The notes under the pieces are model-generated. The model was given only the letters and a program-made list of their open reading frames with translations. It had not been told where the DNA came from and ran no database searches. From Viridilinea sp964592425 (GTDB lineage Bacteria > Chloroflexota > Chloroflexia > Chloroflexales > Chloroflexaceae): 64,000 nucleotides of DNA. The DNA lies in assembly GCA_964592425.1 (NCBI GenBank), contig CAZQCG010000009.1, positions 74,422 to 138,421 of the forward strand, read 5' to 3'. Shown here piece by piece: positions 17,778-26,916 of this stretch; the stretch's first letter is position 1, and each line of letters opens with the position of its first letter. The position numbers were made by a program, and so were the translations under genes.

Positions 17778-19136
17778 ATGGAACAGATCAAGTACGTCCT
17801 GAACGAGCGTGACATGCCCACCAGTTGGTACAACATCGCCGCCGACCTGCCCACCCCGCTGCCGACGGTGCTTCACCCTGGCACCGGGCAGCCCATCGGC
17901 CCCGCCGACCTGGCCCCCCTCTTCCCGATGGGCCTGATCTTGCAAGAGGTCAGTACCGAGCGCACTATCGAGATCCCCGAAGAGGTGCAGGCGATCTATT
18001 ACCAGTGGCGCCCGACCCCACTCTACCGCGCCCGACGCCTCGAACGGGCGCTCGATACGCCAGCCAAGATCTACTACAAGTATGAGGGCGTGAGCCCCGC
18101 TGGCAGTCATAAGCCGAATACGGCCGTGGCCCAGGCTTACTACAATAAGCAGGAGGGCGTCAAGCGCCTGGTGACCGAGACCGGCGCAGGACAGTGGGGC
18201 TCCTCCCTCGCTTTTGCCGGGGCGCTCTTCGGGCTTGAAGTGCTGGTCTATATGGTCAAGGTCAGTTATCACCAGAAACCCTATCGCCGGGCGTTGATGG
18301 AGACCTACGGGGCCCGGGTGGTGGCTAGCCCCAGTGAGGAGACCGCCTGCGGGCGGGCCATCCTGGCCGAACATCCCGACAGCACCGGCAGTCTGGGCAT
18401 CGCGATCAGCGAAGCGGTTGAGGTGGCAGTGCAGCGTGAGGATACCAAATATGCCCTGGGCAGTGTGCTCAACCATGTCTTGCTGCACCAGACGGTGATC
18501 GGCCAGGAGGCCATGGCCCAGCTTGAACAGGCTGGTGATTACCCCGACATCATCGTTGGCTGCACTGGTGGCGGCAGCAACTTCGCCGGGATTGCCTTCC
18601 CCTTCGTGGGGGCCAAGCTGCGTGGTGAGCGTGATGTACGGGTGGTAGCTGTCGAGCCGGCGGCCTGCCCGAGTATGACCCGCGGCAAGTATGCCTATGA
18701 CTTCGGCGACAGCGCCGGGATGACCCCCATGGTCAAGATGCATACCCTGGGCCACACTTTTGTGCCTTCGGGCTTCCATGCCGGTGGCCTGCGCTACCAC
18801 GGTATGGCCCCCATGGTCAGCCACCTGCTCGAACTGGGCCAGATCGAGGCCACCAATGTGCAGCAACTCGAGACCTTCGCCGCCGGGCTTACCTTCGCCC
18901 GCGCCGAGGGCATCCTGCCTGCCCCCGAAGCCAACCATGCTGTCGCCGGGGCAATCAACGAGGCCCTGCGCTGCAAAGAGGCCGGCGAGAGCAAGACCAT
19001 CCTCTTCAACCTCTGCGGCCACGGCCACTTCGATATGGTCGCTTACACCGACTATATGACCGGCAAGCTGCACGACTTCGAATACTCCCCCGAGGAGGTG
19101 GCCATGGCCCTGGCTGGCCTGCCCAGTGTGGGCTAG
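17778..19136 (+). CDS. trpB: Tryptophan synthase beta chain, TrpB2 type
   Basis: 452 aa, ATG at 17778 with AGGAGA 9 bases upstream. A PLP enzyme that condenses indole (or indole-like substrate) with serine. The PLP lysine lies in SPAGSHKPNTAV, the glycine-rich phosphate loop is GCTGGGSNFAG, and ETGAGQWG is the active-site glutamate region. The length and N-terminal extension (WYNIAADLP) match the TrpB2 subfamily (about 420-455 aa), which lacks the TrpA-binding features of TrpB1. No trpA is adjacent. The upstream T-box places it under tRNA-Trp charging control, which supports a real role in tryptophan synthesis rather than serine deamination alone. Convergent with the glycosidase gene, 21 bp away. 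Confidence 0.95.
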   Translation: MEQIKYVLNERDMPTSWYNIAADLPTPLPTVLHPGTGQPIGPADLAPLFPMGLILQEVSTERTIEIPEEVQAIYYQWRPTPLYRARRLERALDTPAKIYYKYEGVSPAGSHKPNTAVAQAYYNKQEGVKRLVTETGAGQWGSSLAFAGALFGLEVLVYMVKVSYHQKPYRRALMETYGARVVASPSEETACGRAILAEHPDSTGSLGIAISEAVEVAVQREDTKYALGSVLNHVLLHQTVIGQEAMAQLEQAGDYPDIIVGCTGGGSNFAGIAFPFVGAKLRGERDVRVVAVEPAACPSMTRGKYAYDFGDSAGMTPMVKMHTLGHTFVPSGFHAGGLRYHGMAPMVSHLLELGQIEATNVQQLETFAAGLTFARAEGILPAPEANHAVAGAINEALRCKEAGESKTILFNLCGHGHFDMVAYTDYMTGKLHDFEYSPEEVAMALAGLPSVG

Positions 19137-19157
19137 GTTTACCGCCAGGACCAATGT

Positions 19158-21113
19158 CTAGCGATAGATCAGCTGCACATTTACAATTGGTCCCGCTGCG
19201 TCCACCAGGACGTAGCGGCTTGTTCCAAGCACGTCAAGGCGCGGCGGCAGGGGCTGGCCATTGAGCGTGACGGCGCGCACTTCGCTGGCCGCCGGGGGCA
19301 GGAGCAGGCGTAGCTGGAACGTCGTGCCGCTGCCGGTCGCCTCAAGATCCAGGCGGCCCTCGCCGCCGCTCCTGGGCGGCGGCGTGTGGCTCCAGCTGTA
19401 GGCGACGTAGCCGTCTGAGGCGGCATAGCGCGCTACGGCATAGGCCTGGTTGAGTTTGTCACGCGGGGCGGCCAGCCAGCGTGGACTGATCGTCACCGCA
19501 CTATAGTTCAGCCCGTCGTCGCTGAGGCCCGCCGCGCCCTCAATCAGCGCACCCAGCATAGCGCTGGAGCCCCAGCCGTCGGTGGGCAGGAACTCGTTAG
19601 CGGTCGCAATGCCGCCGGTTGGGTAGTACCAGAGGTAGGTTGCCCCAGTACGGCGGATCATTTCGTCGTAGCGGTAGAGGATGTCGAAGCCATAGCTCTC
19701 ATAGCCGTAGCGAAAGGCTCCCCGGGCCAGTTCGCCACCGACCAGCGGCATCACCCCACCATTGACATACTCGCCGGGGCGCTCGCCCAGGCGTCCATCA
19801 AGCCCAAAAGCACCGGGAGGGAAGGGCGGGTCGATGCTGTACCACTCGGCAAAGGCGATCCGGCGCGGGTCATTCAGACGACGCTGGTATTCAGCCAGAA
19901 TGGCCCGCCCTTGCTCCAGGCTTAGCACGCCGCGGTTGAGCGCGATTGCATTCGAGAGGCTCAGTTGGTTAGCCTCGTCAACCCCGGGCACATCAAACGG
20001 AATGAGTTTGACATGGTGGGTATAGAAGCGCCCATTCCAACTCAGGCGGTTCAGCCGTACCATGATATCGTTGGCCAGGCTGCGCCGCTGGGCGGCCAGA
20101 TCTGTCTGACCGGCGGCCTCTTCCATCGAGGCCAGGGAGCGCAGGGCCTGGGCCATGCCGGTGTTATCGCCATGGAAGATGCCCCACCTGGTCTGGGCGT
20201 CGATCCAGTGGCGCGGGGCCGGCTTGCCGGTGTGCGGATCGGTGGTGGTCGGCCCGTACTCGAAGTCCCAGGTGTCGATCGTGAAGGGGCGTCTGACCAG
20301 GCCCAGACTCGCTTCCCAGCGCAGGGGCGAGGTGAGTGTATAGTTGATCGCCTTCTGTACCGAGGGCAGCATCCGTAACATCCAGGCCGTATCGGCGGTT
20401 GTCTGCCAGGTCTCATAGATCAGTTGGGCATAGAGATATTCGACATCGGCCTCAACGGGGGTGCGCAGGGCAGGGATCTGCCAGTCCGGGCGAGCCAGGA
20501 AATCAGGCAGACTGCCATCTTCAAGCTGAGCGCGCTGGCTGGCCTCGGGCAGGCTGCGCAGATCGGTCTCGAAATAGCGGAAGGCCCGGTTCTGGTAATA
20601 ATGGTCGCGCAACCAGAGCAGCGGGCTATCGGGCGAGCGGTAACCGACCACCGGCTGGCCATCAAGGCTGTAGCTCAGGCGTTTAGCCCGCATAAAGCTG
20701 CGCACCTGCTCGTAGAGCTGATCGAAGGCGGGCAGTCCGGTGCGGATCGTCGTCTGCGCCTCGAGTCGGTAGAGCGCCCCGGTAGCTACCTGTTGCCCAT
20801 CAGCAAGAAAGAGTGCAGCCCAGTGTTCGCCAGGTGCGCCACGCGGCGTCACCGTCACCGCACCAAAGCCGCCGCTCAGTTCAAGCGGAAAGCTGCCAGC
20901 GAGGCGACCAGCCCCGTCGAAGACAAGTAAGGTCGCCGGGCCGCTATAAGCGGTACTATGGACATTGATCAGCACTGGCAGCAGTGGTGCCGCCACCGGG
21001 CTAACACTACTAAACGAAGATCCGCCCTGGGCCTGGGCCGGAACGGTGGATATCGAGAGGCCCAGACAAAGTAGCAGAACGAGCCTGATCAGCGTAACAT
21101 ACGGGCGCAACAC
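19158..21113 (-). CDS. Secreted six-hairpin-type glycosidase-like protein
   Basis: 651 aa, GTG start at 21113 with AAGGAG 8 bases upstream. Residues 1-29 form a signal peptide ending AQA. An N-terminal beta-sandwich precedes an (alpha/alpha)6-like region rich in W, Y and acidic pairs, for example WLRDHYYQNRAF, DTWDFEYG, WGIFHGDNTGMAQ and FLPTDGWGSSAM, a pattern seen in GH63/GH15-like six-hairpin glycosidases. A C-terminal beta domain follows (RAVTLNGQPLPPRL). Catalytic residues cannot be assigned confidently. It probably acts on an extracellular oligosaccharide. It lacks the YLPL tail of the other exoproteins here. Divergent from the PAS-STAS gene. Confidence 0.65.
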   Translation of the reverse strand: MLRPYVTLIRLVLLLCLGLSISTVPAQAQGGSSFSSVSPVAAPLLPVLINVHSTAYSGPATLLVFDGAGRLAGSFPLELSGGFGAVTVTPRGAPGEHWAALFLADGQQVATGALYRLEAQTTIRTGLPAFDQLYEQVRSFMRAKRLSYSLDGQPVVGYRSPDSPLLWLRDHYYQNRAFRYFETDLRSLPEASQRAQLEDGSLPDFLARPDWQIPALRTPVEADVEYLYAQLIYETWQTTADTAWMLRMLPSVQKAINYTLTSPLRWEASLGLVRRPFTIDTWDFEYGPTTTDPHTGKPAPRHWIDAQTRWGIFHGDNTGMAQALRSLASMEEAAGQTDLAAQRRSLANDIMVRLNRLSWNGRFYTHHVKLIPFDVPGVDEANQLSLSNAIALNRGVLSLEQGRAILAEYQRRLNDPRRIAFAEWYSIDPPFPPGAFGLDGRLGERPGEYVNGGVMPLVGGELARGAFRYGYESYGFDILYRYDEMIRRTGATYLWYYPTGGIATANEFLPTDGWGSSAMLGALIEGAAGLSDDGLNYSAVTISPRWLAAPRDKLNQAYAVARYAASDGYVAYSWSHTPPPRSGGEGRLDLEATGSGTTFQLRLLLPPAASEVRAVTLNGQPLPPRLDVLGTSRYVLVDAAGPIVNVQLIYR

Positions 21114-21324
21114 AAGCGCTCCTTTCCGGGGTGAGCCGGGTCTTCCACAGCCAGGCCACTGGCCCTATTGTACGGCAAGCCTTCATAGAACCACAATAGT
21201 ACACCGTCCGCACAAACATGACGGAGTAGACAAGTTTCCAGCCTAGTTTACCGTTTGACGTTGCACGCCGCGTGATGAAGATAGCCCTGCGTAGATAAAG
21301 TATAGACAACCGAGGAATGACTAT

Positions 21325-22167
21325 ATGTCTGGTGATCCACAAACGAATATAGCTGATGACCCAGCCGCCGCATTGGCCGATCTGCGTGAGCGTTATGCCA
21401 TGCTGATCAGTTCCGCCGGCCTGATGATCTACGAACATGAGCTGGCCAGTGGTCTTATGCACTGGAGTGGCGAGATCCAGTGGGTCTGTGGGCTGAGTGC
21501 GGCCGAACTGGACGGTGGGGTAGCCCAATGGGCCGAGCGCATCCACCCCGAAGATCGCCAGCAGACTCTGGAGGCCCTGGGGGTGGCCGAAAGCCAACGT
21601 GGATCTTACGACACCGAGTACCGTTTTCTGCATAAAGATGGCGACTATGTCTGGGTGATCGACCGGGGCTACTTTGTAAACGGCCCCGACGGCACGGCTA
21701 TCCGCCTGATTGGCATGATCCAGAACATCAACGCGCTCAAAACAGCCGAGACCGAACGGCTGTATATGCAGTCCGAGGTGATCGCCGCCCAGGCCCGCAC
21801 GCTGCGTGAATTGAGTACCCCACTCATCCCGCTCAATGAGAGCACGGTGGTGTTGCCACTGATCGGCACCATCGACTCGTGGCGCGCCCGCCAGGTGATG
21901 GAGGCCCTGCTTGAGGGTGTGGCTGGGCGCAATGCCAGTGTGGCGATCATTGACATCACCGGGGTGGCCGTCGTTGATACCCAGGTTGCCAATACGCTCA
22001 TCCAGGCTGCGCGGGCCGTGCGCCTGCTTGGCGCACGGGTCATCCTCACCGGCATGCGCCCTGAGGTAGCCCAGACCCTGGTTGGACTCGGCATTGACCT
22101 GAGCATGATCGATACCCGCGCCAGCCTGCAAGACGGCATTGCCGCCGCATTGCGGGTTGCGACCTGA
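21325..22167 (+). CDS. PAS-STAS domain protein (RsbR/RsbS-like co-antagonist)
   Basis: 280 aa with GAGGA upstream of the ATG. Residues about 25-150 form a PAS domain with a PAC end (EYRFLHKDGDYVWVIDRG). A short coiled helix leads to a C-terminal STAS domain (about 160-275) with the IIDITGVAVVDT segment that holds the phosphorylatable Thr/Ser in stressosome RsbR-type proteins. No kinase or sigma-factor gene lies alongside. It probably relays a PAS-sensed signal through an anti-anti-sigma-like or stressosome circuit. The 211-bp spacer before it is shared with the divergent glycosidase gene. Confidence 0.85.
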   Translation: MSGDPQTNIADDPAAALADLRERYAMLISSAGLMIYEHELASGLMHWSGEIQWVCGLSAAELDGGVAQWAERIHPEDRQQTLEALGVAESQRGSYDTEYRFLHKDGDYVWVIDRGYFVNGPDGTAIRLIGMIQNINALKTAETERLYMQSEVIAAQARTLRELSTPLIPLNESTVVLPLIGTIDSWRARQVMEALLEGVAGRNASVAIIDITGVAVVDTQVANTLIQAARAVRLLGARVILTGMRPEVAQTLVGLGIDLSMIDTRASLQDGIAAALRVAT

Positions 22168-22245
22168 CCGGCCTGGCCGCCTCGCAGCGGGGAGCGAGTA
22201 TATCCTATCGATTACACATCAGCCTCAACAGAGAAAGAGCATCCC

Positions 22246-23259
22246 ATGACCCCAAAACCACGCATTCTCACCGGCGACCGCCCGACCGGCAAGCTGCATC
22301 TTGGCCACTATGTGGGCTCGTTGCAGAACCGGGTGGCGCTCCAGGAGCGCTATGAGTGCTTCTTCATTATTGCCGACCTGCATGTGCTGACGACGCGCCC
22401 CACCCGCGATGATATTGCCCAGATTCCCCAGAATATCCGCGACCTGGTGCTCGATCACCTGGCTGTCGGGATTGACCCTGAACAGGTGACCTTCTATGTG
22501 CAGTCGGCGGTGAGCGAGATCTATCAGATCAACCTGATCTTTGAGATGCTGGTAACGGTGCCGCGCCTCGCGCGCCTGCCAAGCATTAAAGAGATGGCGC
22601 GCAATGCGAATATCGATGATGAGCAACTGCCCTTCGGGCTGCTGGGTTACCCGGTGTTGCAGGCCGCTGATATCCTGATGCCACGGGCCAACCTGGTGCC
22701 GGTCGGCAAGGATAACGAGGCCCATGTCGAGATTACACGCGAGATCGCCCGCCGTTTTAACTTTCTCTATGGCGAGGTCTTTCCTGAACCCGAGGCCCTG
22801 GTGCCGGAGGTGGGCACACTGCCCGGCATTGATGGCCAGGGCAAGATGAGCAAGAGCGCCGGCAATGCGATCTTCCTCTCCGATGATCCGCAGACGGTGG
22901 CCCAGAAGGTGCGCGCGATGTACACAGACCCTGCTCGCGTTCGCGCCGATATTCCCGGTACGGTCGAAGGCAATCCGGTCTTCGCCTATCACGACGCCTT
23001 TAATCCTAACCTGGCTGAGGTTGACGATCTGAAGGAGCGCTACCGCAGCGGTCGCGTCGGTGATGTGGAGGTCAAACGCAAGCTGCTCGCCGCCCTTGAA
23101 GCCTTCCTTGCGCCGATCCGCGAGCGCCGCGCACACTTCGCCGCTAACCCTCAGTTGGTTGACGAGATCATCGCTGCGGGTAATGCCCGTACCCGCGCCG
23201 TCGCCCGCGAGACGGTCGAGTTGATGGAAGCGGCCATGGGCCTGGGCTACTTCCGCTGA
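22246..23259 (+). CDS. trpS: Tryptophanyl-tRNA synthetase
   Basis: 337 aa. Class I aminoacyl-tRNA synthetase: TGDRPTGKLHLGHYVGS holds the HIGH-type motif (HLGH) and KMSKS is at residues 200-204. Length and the DEQLPFGLLGYPVLQAADIL segment match bacterial TrpRS. It charges tRNA-Trp, the very ligand sensed by the T-box 4.5 kb upstream. The 78-bp spacer before it is too short for a second T-box. It starts a tight + strand series (14 bp to trpE). Confidence 0.97.
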   Translation: MTPKPRILTGDRPTGKLHLGHYVGSLQNRVALQERYECFFIIADLHVLTTRPTRDDIAQIPQNIRDLVLDHLAVGIDPEQVTFYVQSAVSEIYQINLIFEMLVTVPRLARLPSIKEMARNANIDDEQLPFGLLGYPVLQAADILMPRANLVPVGKDNEAHVEITREIARRFNFLYGEVFPEPEALVPEVGTLPGIDGQGKMSKSAGNAIFLSDDPQTVAQKVRAMYTDPARVRADIPGTVEGNPVFAYHDAFNPNLAEVDDLKERYRSGRVGDVEVKRKLLAALEAFLAPIRERRAHFAANPQLVDEIIAAGNARTRAVARETVELMEAAMGLGYFR

Positions 23260-23272
23260 AACAAGGTTTGTT

Positions 23273-24778
23273 ATGTATACTCCGACCCTTGAAGAGGTAC
23301 GCGCCCTGCAAGATCAGGGCAACCTCTGTCCGATCTACCGCGAGATCCTTGCCGACCTCGAGACGCCGGTCTCGGCCTATCTCAAGGTGGCCCAGGGCGC
23401 CTACAGCTTTTTGCTCGAAAGTGTCGAGGGTGGCCAGCACCTGGCACGCTACTCGTTTATCGGCAGCAATCCCTACCTGGTGCTGCGCCTTGATCGTGGC
23501 ACGGCCCAGGCCACCCAGGCTGGCTATAAGCAGAGCCTGCCCTATCACGATCCACTGATGGTGCTCGATAGCTACCTGCGCGCTTATCGCCCCGTGCGCC
23601 TGCCCGACCTGCCGCGTTTTGTCGGTGGCGCGGTGGGCTACCTGGGCTACGAGACGGTCAGCTATTTCGAGCGCCTGCCGGTGCCTGAGGCGTGCGCCTA
23701 CCAACTGCCCGAAGGCTGCTGGATGTTTGTCGATACGCTGCTGATCTTTGATCACCTGCGCCATAAGATCAAAGTGCTTTCGCATGTTCACCTTGATGCG
23801 CCCGACCTGGCCGAGGAGTACCAGCGGGCGACCGAGCGCATCGAGGTGCTGATCGCCCGCCTGCGCCAGCCCCTGCCCGCAGGTGCGGCCAAAGAGGCCC
23901 AGGCCAGCCAGCAGCCAGCTGTGCCGTCGGGCACGCCCGGCTCCAACCTGACCCGTGAGCAGTACCACGCCAACGTGCTGCGGGCCAAAGAGTACATCGC
24001 GGCTGGCGATATCTTCCAGGTAGTGCCCTCCCAGCGTTTTATACGCCCCACCACTGCCGACCCGGTGACGATCTACCGCGCCCTGCGCACGGTCAACCCT
24101 TCGCCCTACATGTTCCTGCTGCGTACCGCCGAAGGCGATCTGGTAGGGGCCTCGCCTGAGTTGCTCGTGCGGGTGCAGGAGGGCGAAGTGCTGACCCACC
24201 CGATTGCTGGCACCCGCCGCCGCGGCCACGACCTGGCCGAAGATGCCGCCCTGGCCGAAGAGTTGCTGCACGACGAAAAGGAGCGCGCCGAACACCTGAT
24301 GCTGGTTGATCTAGGGCGTAACGACATCGGGCGCGTCAGCCAGCCCGGTAGTGTGCGTGTGCCCGAGTTTATGTTCGTTGAGCGCTATAGCCATGTGATG
24401 CACCTGGTCAGTCATGTCACTGGGCGACTACGCGAAGACCTGAGCGCCCTTGATGCATTGCGGGCCTGTTTTCCTGCCGGCACGGTCAGCGGGGCCCCCA
24501 AGATCCGCGCTATGGAGATCATTGCCGAGTTGGAAGGCACACGCCGGGGTGTCTATGCCGGCTGTGTTGGCCATGTCGGCTTCAATGGCGACCTGGATAC
24601 ATGTATTGCATTACGGACAATGGTGGTGCAACATGGGGTTGCCTATGTGCAGGCTGGTGGTGGAGTCGTTGCTGATAGCGACCCCGAAGGGGAATATCAG
24701 GAGAGCTGCAATAAGGCAGCCGCCCTGCTCCGGGCGATTGATCTAGCAGAGGAGTTACAGGCAGTAGGAAACTTATAG
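23273..24778 (+). CDS. trpE: Anthranilate synthase component I
   Basis: 501 aa. It converts chorismate to anthranilate, with a TrpG glutaminase partner not present here. Chorismate-binding motifs: PIAGTRRRG, ERAEHLMLVDLGRNDIGRV, GTVSGAPKIRAMEIIAELE, and GGGVVADSDPEGEYQESCNKA near the end. The N-terminal tryptophan-feedback region is present (LLESVEGGQHLARYSFIG). It starts 14 bp after trpS and ends 10 bp before the MFS gene. Unlike many trp operons there is no trpG or trpD downstream. Confidence 0.97.
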   Translation: MYTPTLEEVRALQDQGNLCPIYREILADLETPVSAYLKVAQGAYSFLLESVEGGQHLARYSFIGSNPYLVLRLDRGTAQATQAGYKQSLPYHDPLMVLDSYLRAYRPVRLPDLPRFVGGAVGYLGYETVSYFERLPVPEACAYQLPEGCWMFVDTLLIFDHLRHKIKVLSHVHLDAPDLAEEYQRATERIEVLIARLRQPLPAGAAKEAQASQQPAVPSGTPGSNLTREQYHANVLRAKEYIAAGDIFQVVPSQRFIRPTTADPVTIYRALRTVNPSPYMFLLRTAEGDLVGASPELLVRVQEGEVLTHPIAGTRRRGHDLAEDAALAEELLHDEKERAEHLMLVDLGRNDIGRVSQPGSVRVPEFMFVERYSHVMHLVSHVTGRLREDLSALDALRACFPAGTVSGAPKIRAMEIIAELEGTRRGVYAGCVGHVGFNGDLDTCIALRTMVVQHGVAYVQAGGGVVADSDPEGEYQESCNKAAALLRAIDLAEELQAVGNL

Positions 24779-24788
24779 GAGGAAACGT

Positions 24789-26222
24789 ATGGCCGTTCCA
24801 ACTGTGCCCTCGGCCCTGAGTGGTGAGCGTCTGCCGCTTGCGACCAAACTCGCCTTCGGGGCGGGCGACCTTGGCCCGGCCGTCGCGACAATCATCGCCT
24901 CGTTCTTCCAGCTCTTCTTCCTGACCACCATCGCTGGCCTGCCCCCCGGCCTGGCTGGGACTGTCCTGCTGATCGTCAAGATCTGGGACGCCGTGAACGA
25001 CCCGGTCATCGGCTGGCTCACCGACCGCACCAATACCCGTTGGGGGCGGCGCCGGCCCTGGCTGCTCTTCGGTGCCCTGCCCTTTGGCTTCTTCTTCTTT
25101 CTCCAGTGGATCGTGCCGCCCTTCGACACGCCGGGCAAATTTGCCTACTACCTGCTGATTGCCCTGCTTTTCGACACCGCCTTCACGATCGTCAATGTGC
25201 CCTACACCGCACTCACCCCGGAACTGACCCGCGATTACGACGAGCGCACCAGCCTCAACAGCTTCCGTTTTGCCTTCAGCATCGGCGGCAGCATTCTGGG
25301 CGGCGTGCTGCACCAGATCATCGTGGCGCGCTTTCCCGACGACCCGCAGACTGGCTACCTGGTTTCGGGGGCATTGATCGGCATGCTGATCGCCCTGCCC
25401 TTCCTCTGGTGCTTCGCTGGCACCCGCGAACGCTACGCCCCGGAGGAGGGTAGCGACGAGTTGAGCCTGCCTGAGCAGATCCGCTACGTCTTTAAGAACC
25501 GGCCCTTCCTCTTCGTCGTAGGCATCTACATGTTCTCCTGGCTGGCGGTACAGATCACCTCAGCTGTGCTCACCTTCTACATCGTCTTCTGGATCGGCAG
25601 TGTGCCGCAGTTCCCCACCACAGCCTTCGGGCTCAGCTTTAACGACGCCAACGCGATCATCCCGCTGATGCTCTTTGTTGTGCAGGGCTCAGCCCTGGTC
25701 TTCCTCTTCATCTGGAGTGCGGTGAGCCGGCGCATCGGCAAAAAAGCGGTCTACATGATCGGGAGCCTGATCTGGATCGCGGTGCAGTCGTTTCTCTTCT
25801 TTGTTCAGCCTGAACAGATCACCCTGGCGATCATCCTTGGTTTGGTAGCAGGCGCTGGCATCGCCACGGCCTACCTCATCCCCTGGAGTATGATGCCCGA
25901 TGTGATCGAGCTGGACGAGTTGGAGACAGGCCAGCGGCGCGAGGGCATGTTCTATGGCTTTATGGTGCTGCTTCAGAAACTGGGCCTGGCCCTTGGCCTC
26001 TTCCTGGTAGGCCAGGCCCTGCAAGCCTCCGGCTTTAACGAAAGCCTTGGGGCCGGTCAGCAGCCCGCGTCGGCGCTCATGGCCATCCGCCTGATGATCG
26101 GGCCAGTGCCGACCATTGTGCTGATCTGCGGGATGGTGCTGACCGCCTTCTACCCGATCACCCGTGCGAAACACGAGGCCCTGCTGGCCCGTCTGGCCGA
26201 GCGCAAGCAGAGTGCCAGGTAA
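24789..26222 (+). CDS. MFS transporter, GPH (glycoside-pentoside-hexuronide:cation symporter) family
   Basis: 477 aa with 12 predicted hydrophobic segments, preceded by AGGAGG. The family signature is clear: GAGDLGPA in TM1, the conserved KIWDAVNDPVIGWLTDRTNTRWGRRRPW loop between TM2 and TM3 (given by its key residues D, N, D, P, R), VPYTALTPELTRDYDERTSLNSFR in TM4-5, and IPWSMMPDVIELDEL. Members symport sugars or glycosides with Na+ or H+. Position 10 bp after trpE and 4 bp before a glycosyltransferase suggests co-transcription but not a tryptophan role. Substrate unknown. Confidence 0.9.
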   Translation: MAVPTVPSALSGERLPLATKLAFGAGDLGPAVATIIASFFQLFFLTTIAGLPPGLAGTVLLIVKIWDAVNDPVIGWLTDRTNTRWGRRRPWLLFGALPFGFFFFLQWIVPPFDTPGKFAYYLLIALLFDTAFTIVNVPYTALTPELTRDYDERTSLNSFRFAFSIGGSILGGVLHQIIVARFPDDPQTGYLVSGALIGMLIALPFLWCFAGTRERYAPEEGSDELSLPEQIRYVFKNRPFLFVVGIYMFSWLAVQITSAVLTFYIVFWIGSVPQFPTTAFGLSFNDANAIIPLMLFVVQGSALVFLFIWSAVSRRIGKKAVYMIGSLIWIAVQSFLFFVQPEQITLAIILGLVAGAGIATAYLIPWSMMPDVIELDELETGQRREGMFYGFMVLLQKLGLALGLFLVGQALQASGFNESLGAGQQPASALMAIRLMIGPVPTIVLICGMVLTAFYPITRAKHEALLARLAERKQSAR

Positions 26223-26226
26223 GCCT

Positions 26227-26916
26227 ATGCGTAACTTCAGTGTGATCATCCCGACGCTGAACGAGGCGAGCCAGATCGAAGACTGTCTTGCTACCCTGCG
26301 CACGCTCGACCCGACTGTTGAGCTGATCGTCGCCGACGGGGGCAGCAGTGATGCGACGGTCGCCCTGGCCCAGCAGGCCGGGGCGACGGTGATCAGTGCG
26401 CCGCGTGGGCGTGGCCCGCAGTGCAATGCCGGAGCAGCTCTGGCCCAGGGCGATCTGCTGATCTTCCTGCATGCCGATACCAGGCTGCCCGATGACTGCT
26501 TTGTGCTGCTGCGTCACCTCTTTGCCAATCCTACACTACAGGTAGCCAAGTTCCGCCTCAGCTTCGATGTCAACGACCCACTCCTGGCCCTAGCCGCACG
26601 GTTCATGTGGATCGATACGCGCCTAACCAGCTACGGCGACCAGGGCGTCGTCGTGCGGCGGGACTTCTTCAACGAACTGGGCGGTTTCCCGCCCTGGCCG
26701 CTCTTCGAGGATGTGCGCTTCTTCGAGTTGGCCCGTGCTCAAACAAAGGTGGCCGTTGTCCCGACCAGGGTCGTCACCTCGGCGCGACGCTTTGTTGCCA
26801 ACGGCACGCTCGCCCAACTGCTGATCGACCTGGGCCTCTGGATCGAGTATGTGGCCGGTATCTCACCCTTCGAGATTGCCGCCCGCTATGAAAAGAATCG
26901 CGTGCCACGCGAGTAA
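26227..26916 (+). CDS. Family 2 glycosyltransferase (rSAM/selenodomain-associated transferase 2 type)
   Basis: 229 aa from the ATG at 26227, 4 bp after the MFS stop. GT-A fold: SVIIPTLNEA at the N-terminus, a DGGSSD nucleotide-binding segment, RGRGPQCNAGA, FLHADTRLP (DxD equivalent), and GDQGVVVRRDFFNELGGFP with EDVRF. The pattern matches the subgroup often found next to radical SAM or selenium-related genes, though none is here. A C-terminal amphipathic or membrane-associating helix is possible (LLIDLGLWIEYVAGI). Acceptor unknown. Confidence 0.88.
   Translation: MRNFSVIIPTLNEASQIEDCLATLRTLDPTVELIVADGGSSDATVALAQQAGATVISAPRGRGPQCNAGAALAQGDLLIFLHADTRLPDDCFVLLRHLFANPTLQVAKFRLSFDVNDPLLALAARFMWIDTRLTSYGDQGVVVRRDFFNELGGFPPWPLFEDVRFFELARAQTKVAVVPTRVVTSARRFVANGTLAQLLIDLGLWIEYVAGISPFEIAARYEKNRVPRE

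Noticed and set aside
17757..19154. 465-codon ORF on the - strand opposite trpB
   Set aside because: Covers the same span as trpB in the complementary frame, with no recognisable motif.
23273..24778. Aminodeoxychorismate synthase PabB or isochorismate synthase as alternatives for trpE
   Set aside because: The N-terminal domain, full length of 501 aa and position directly after trpS favour TrpE.
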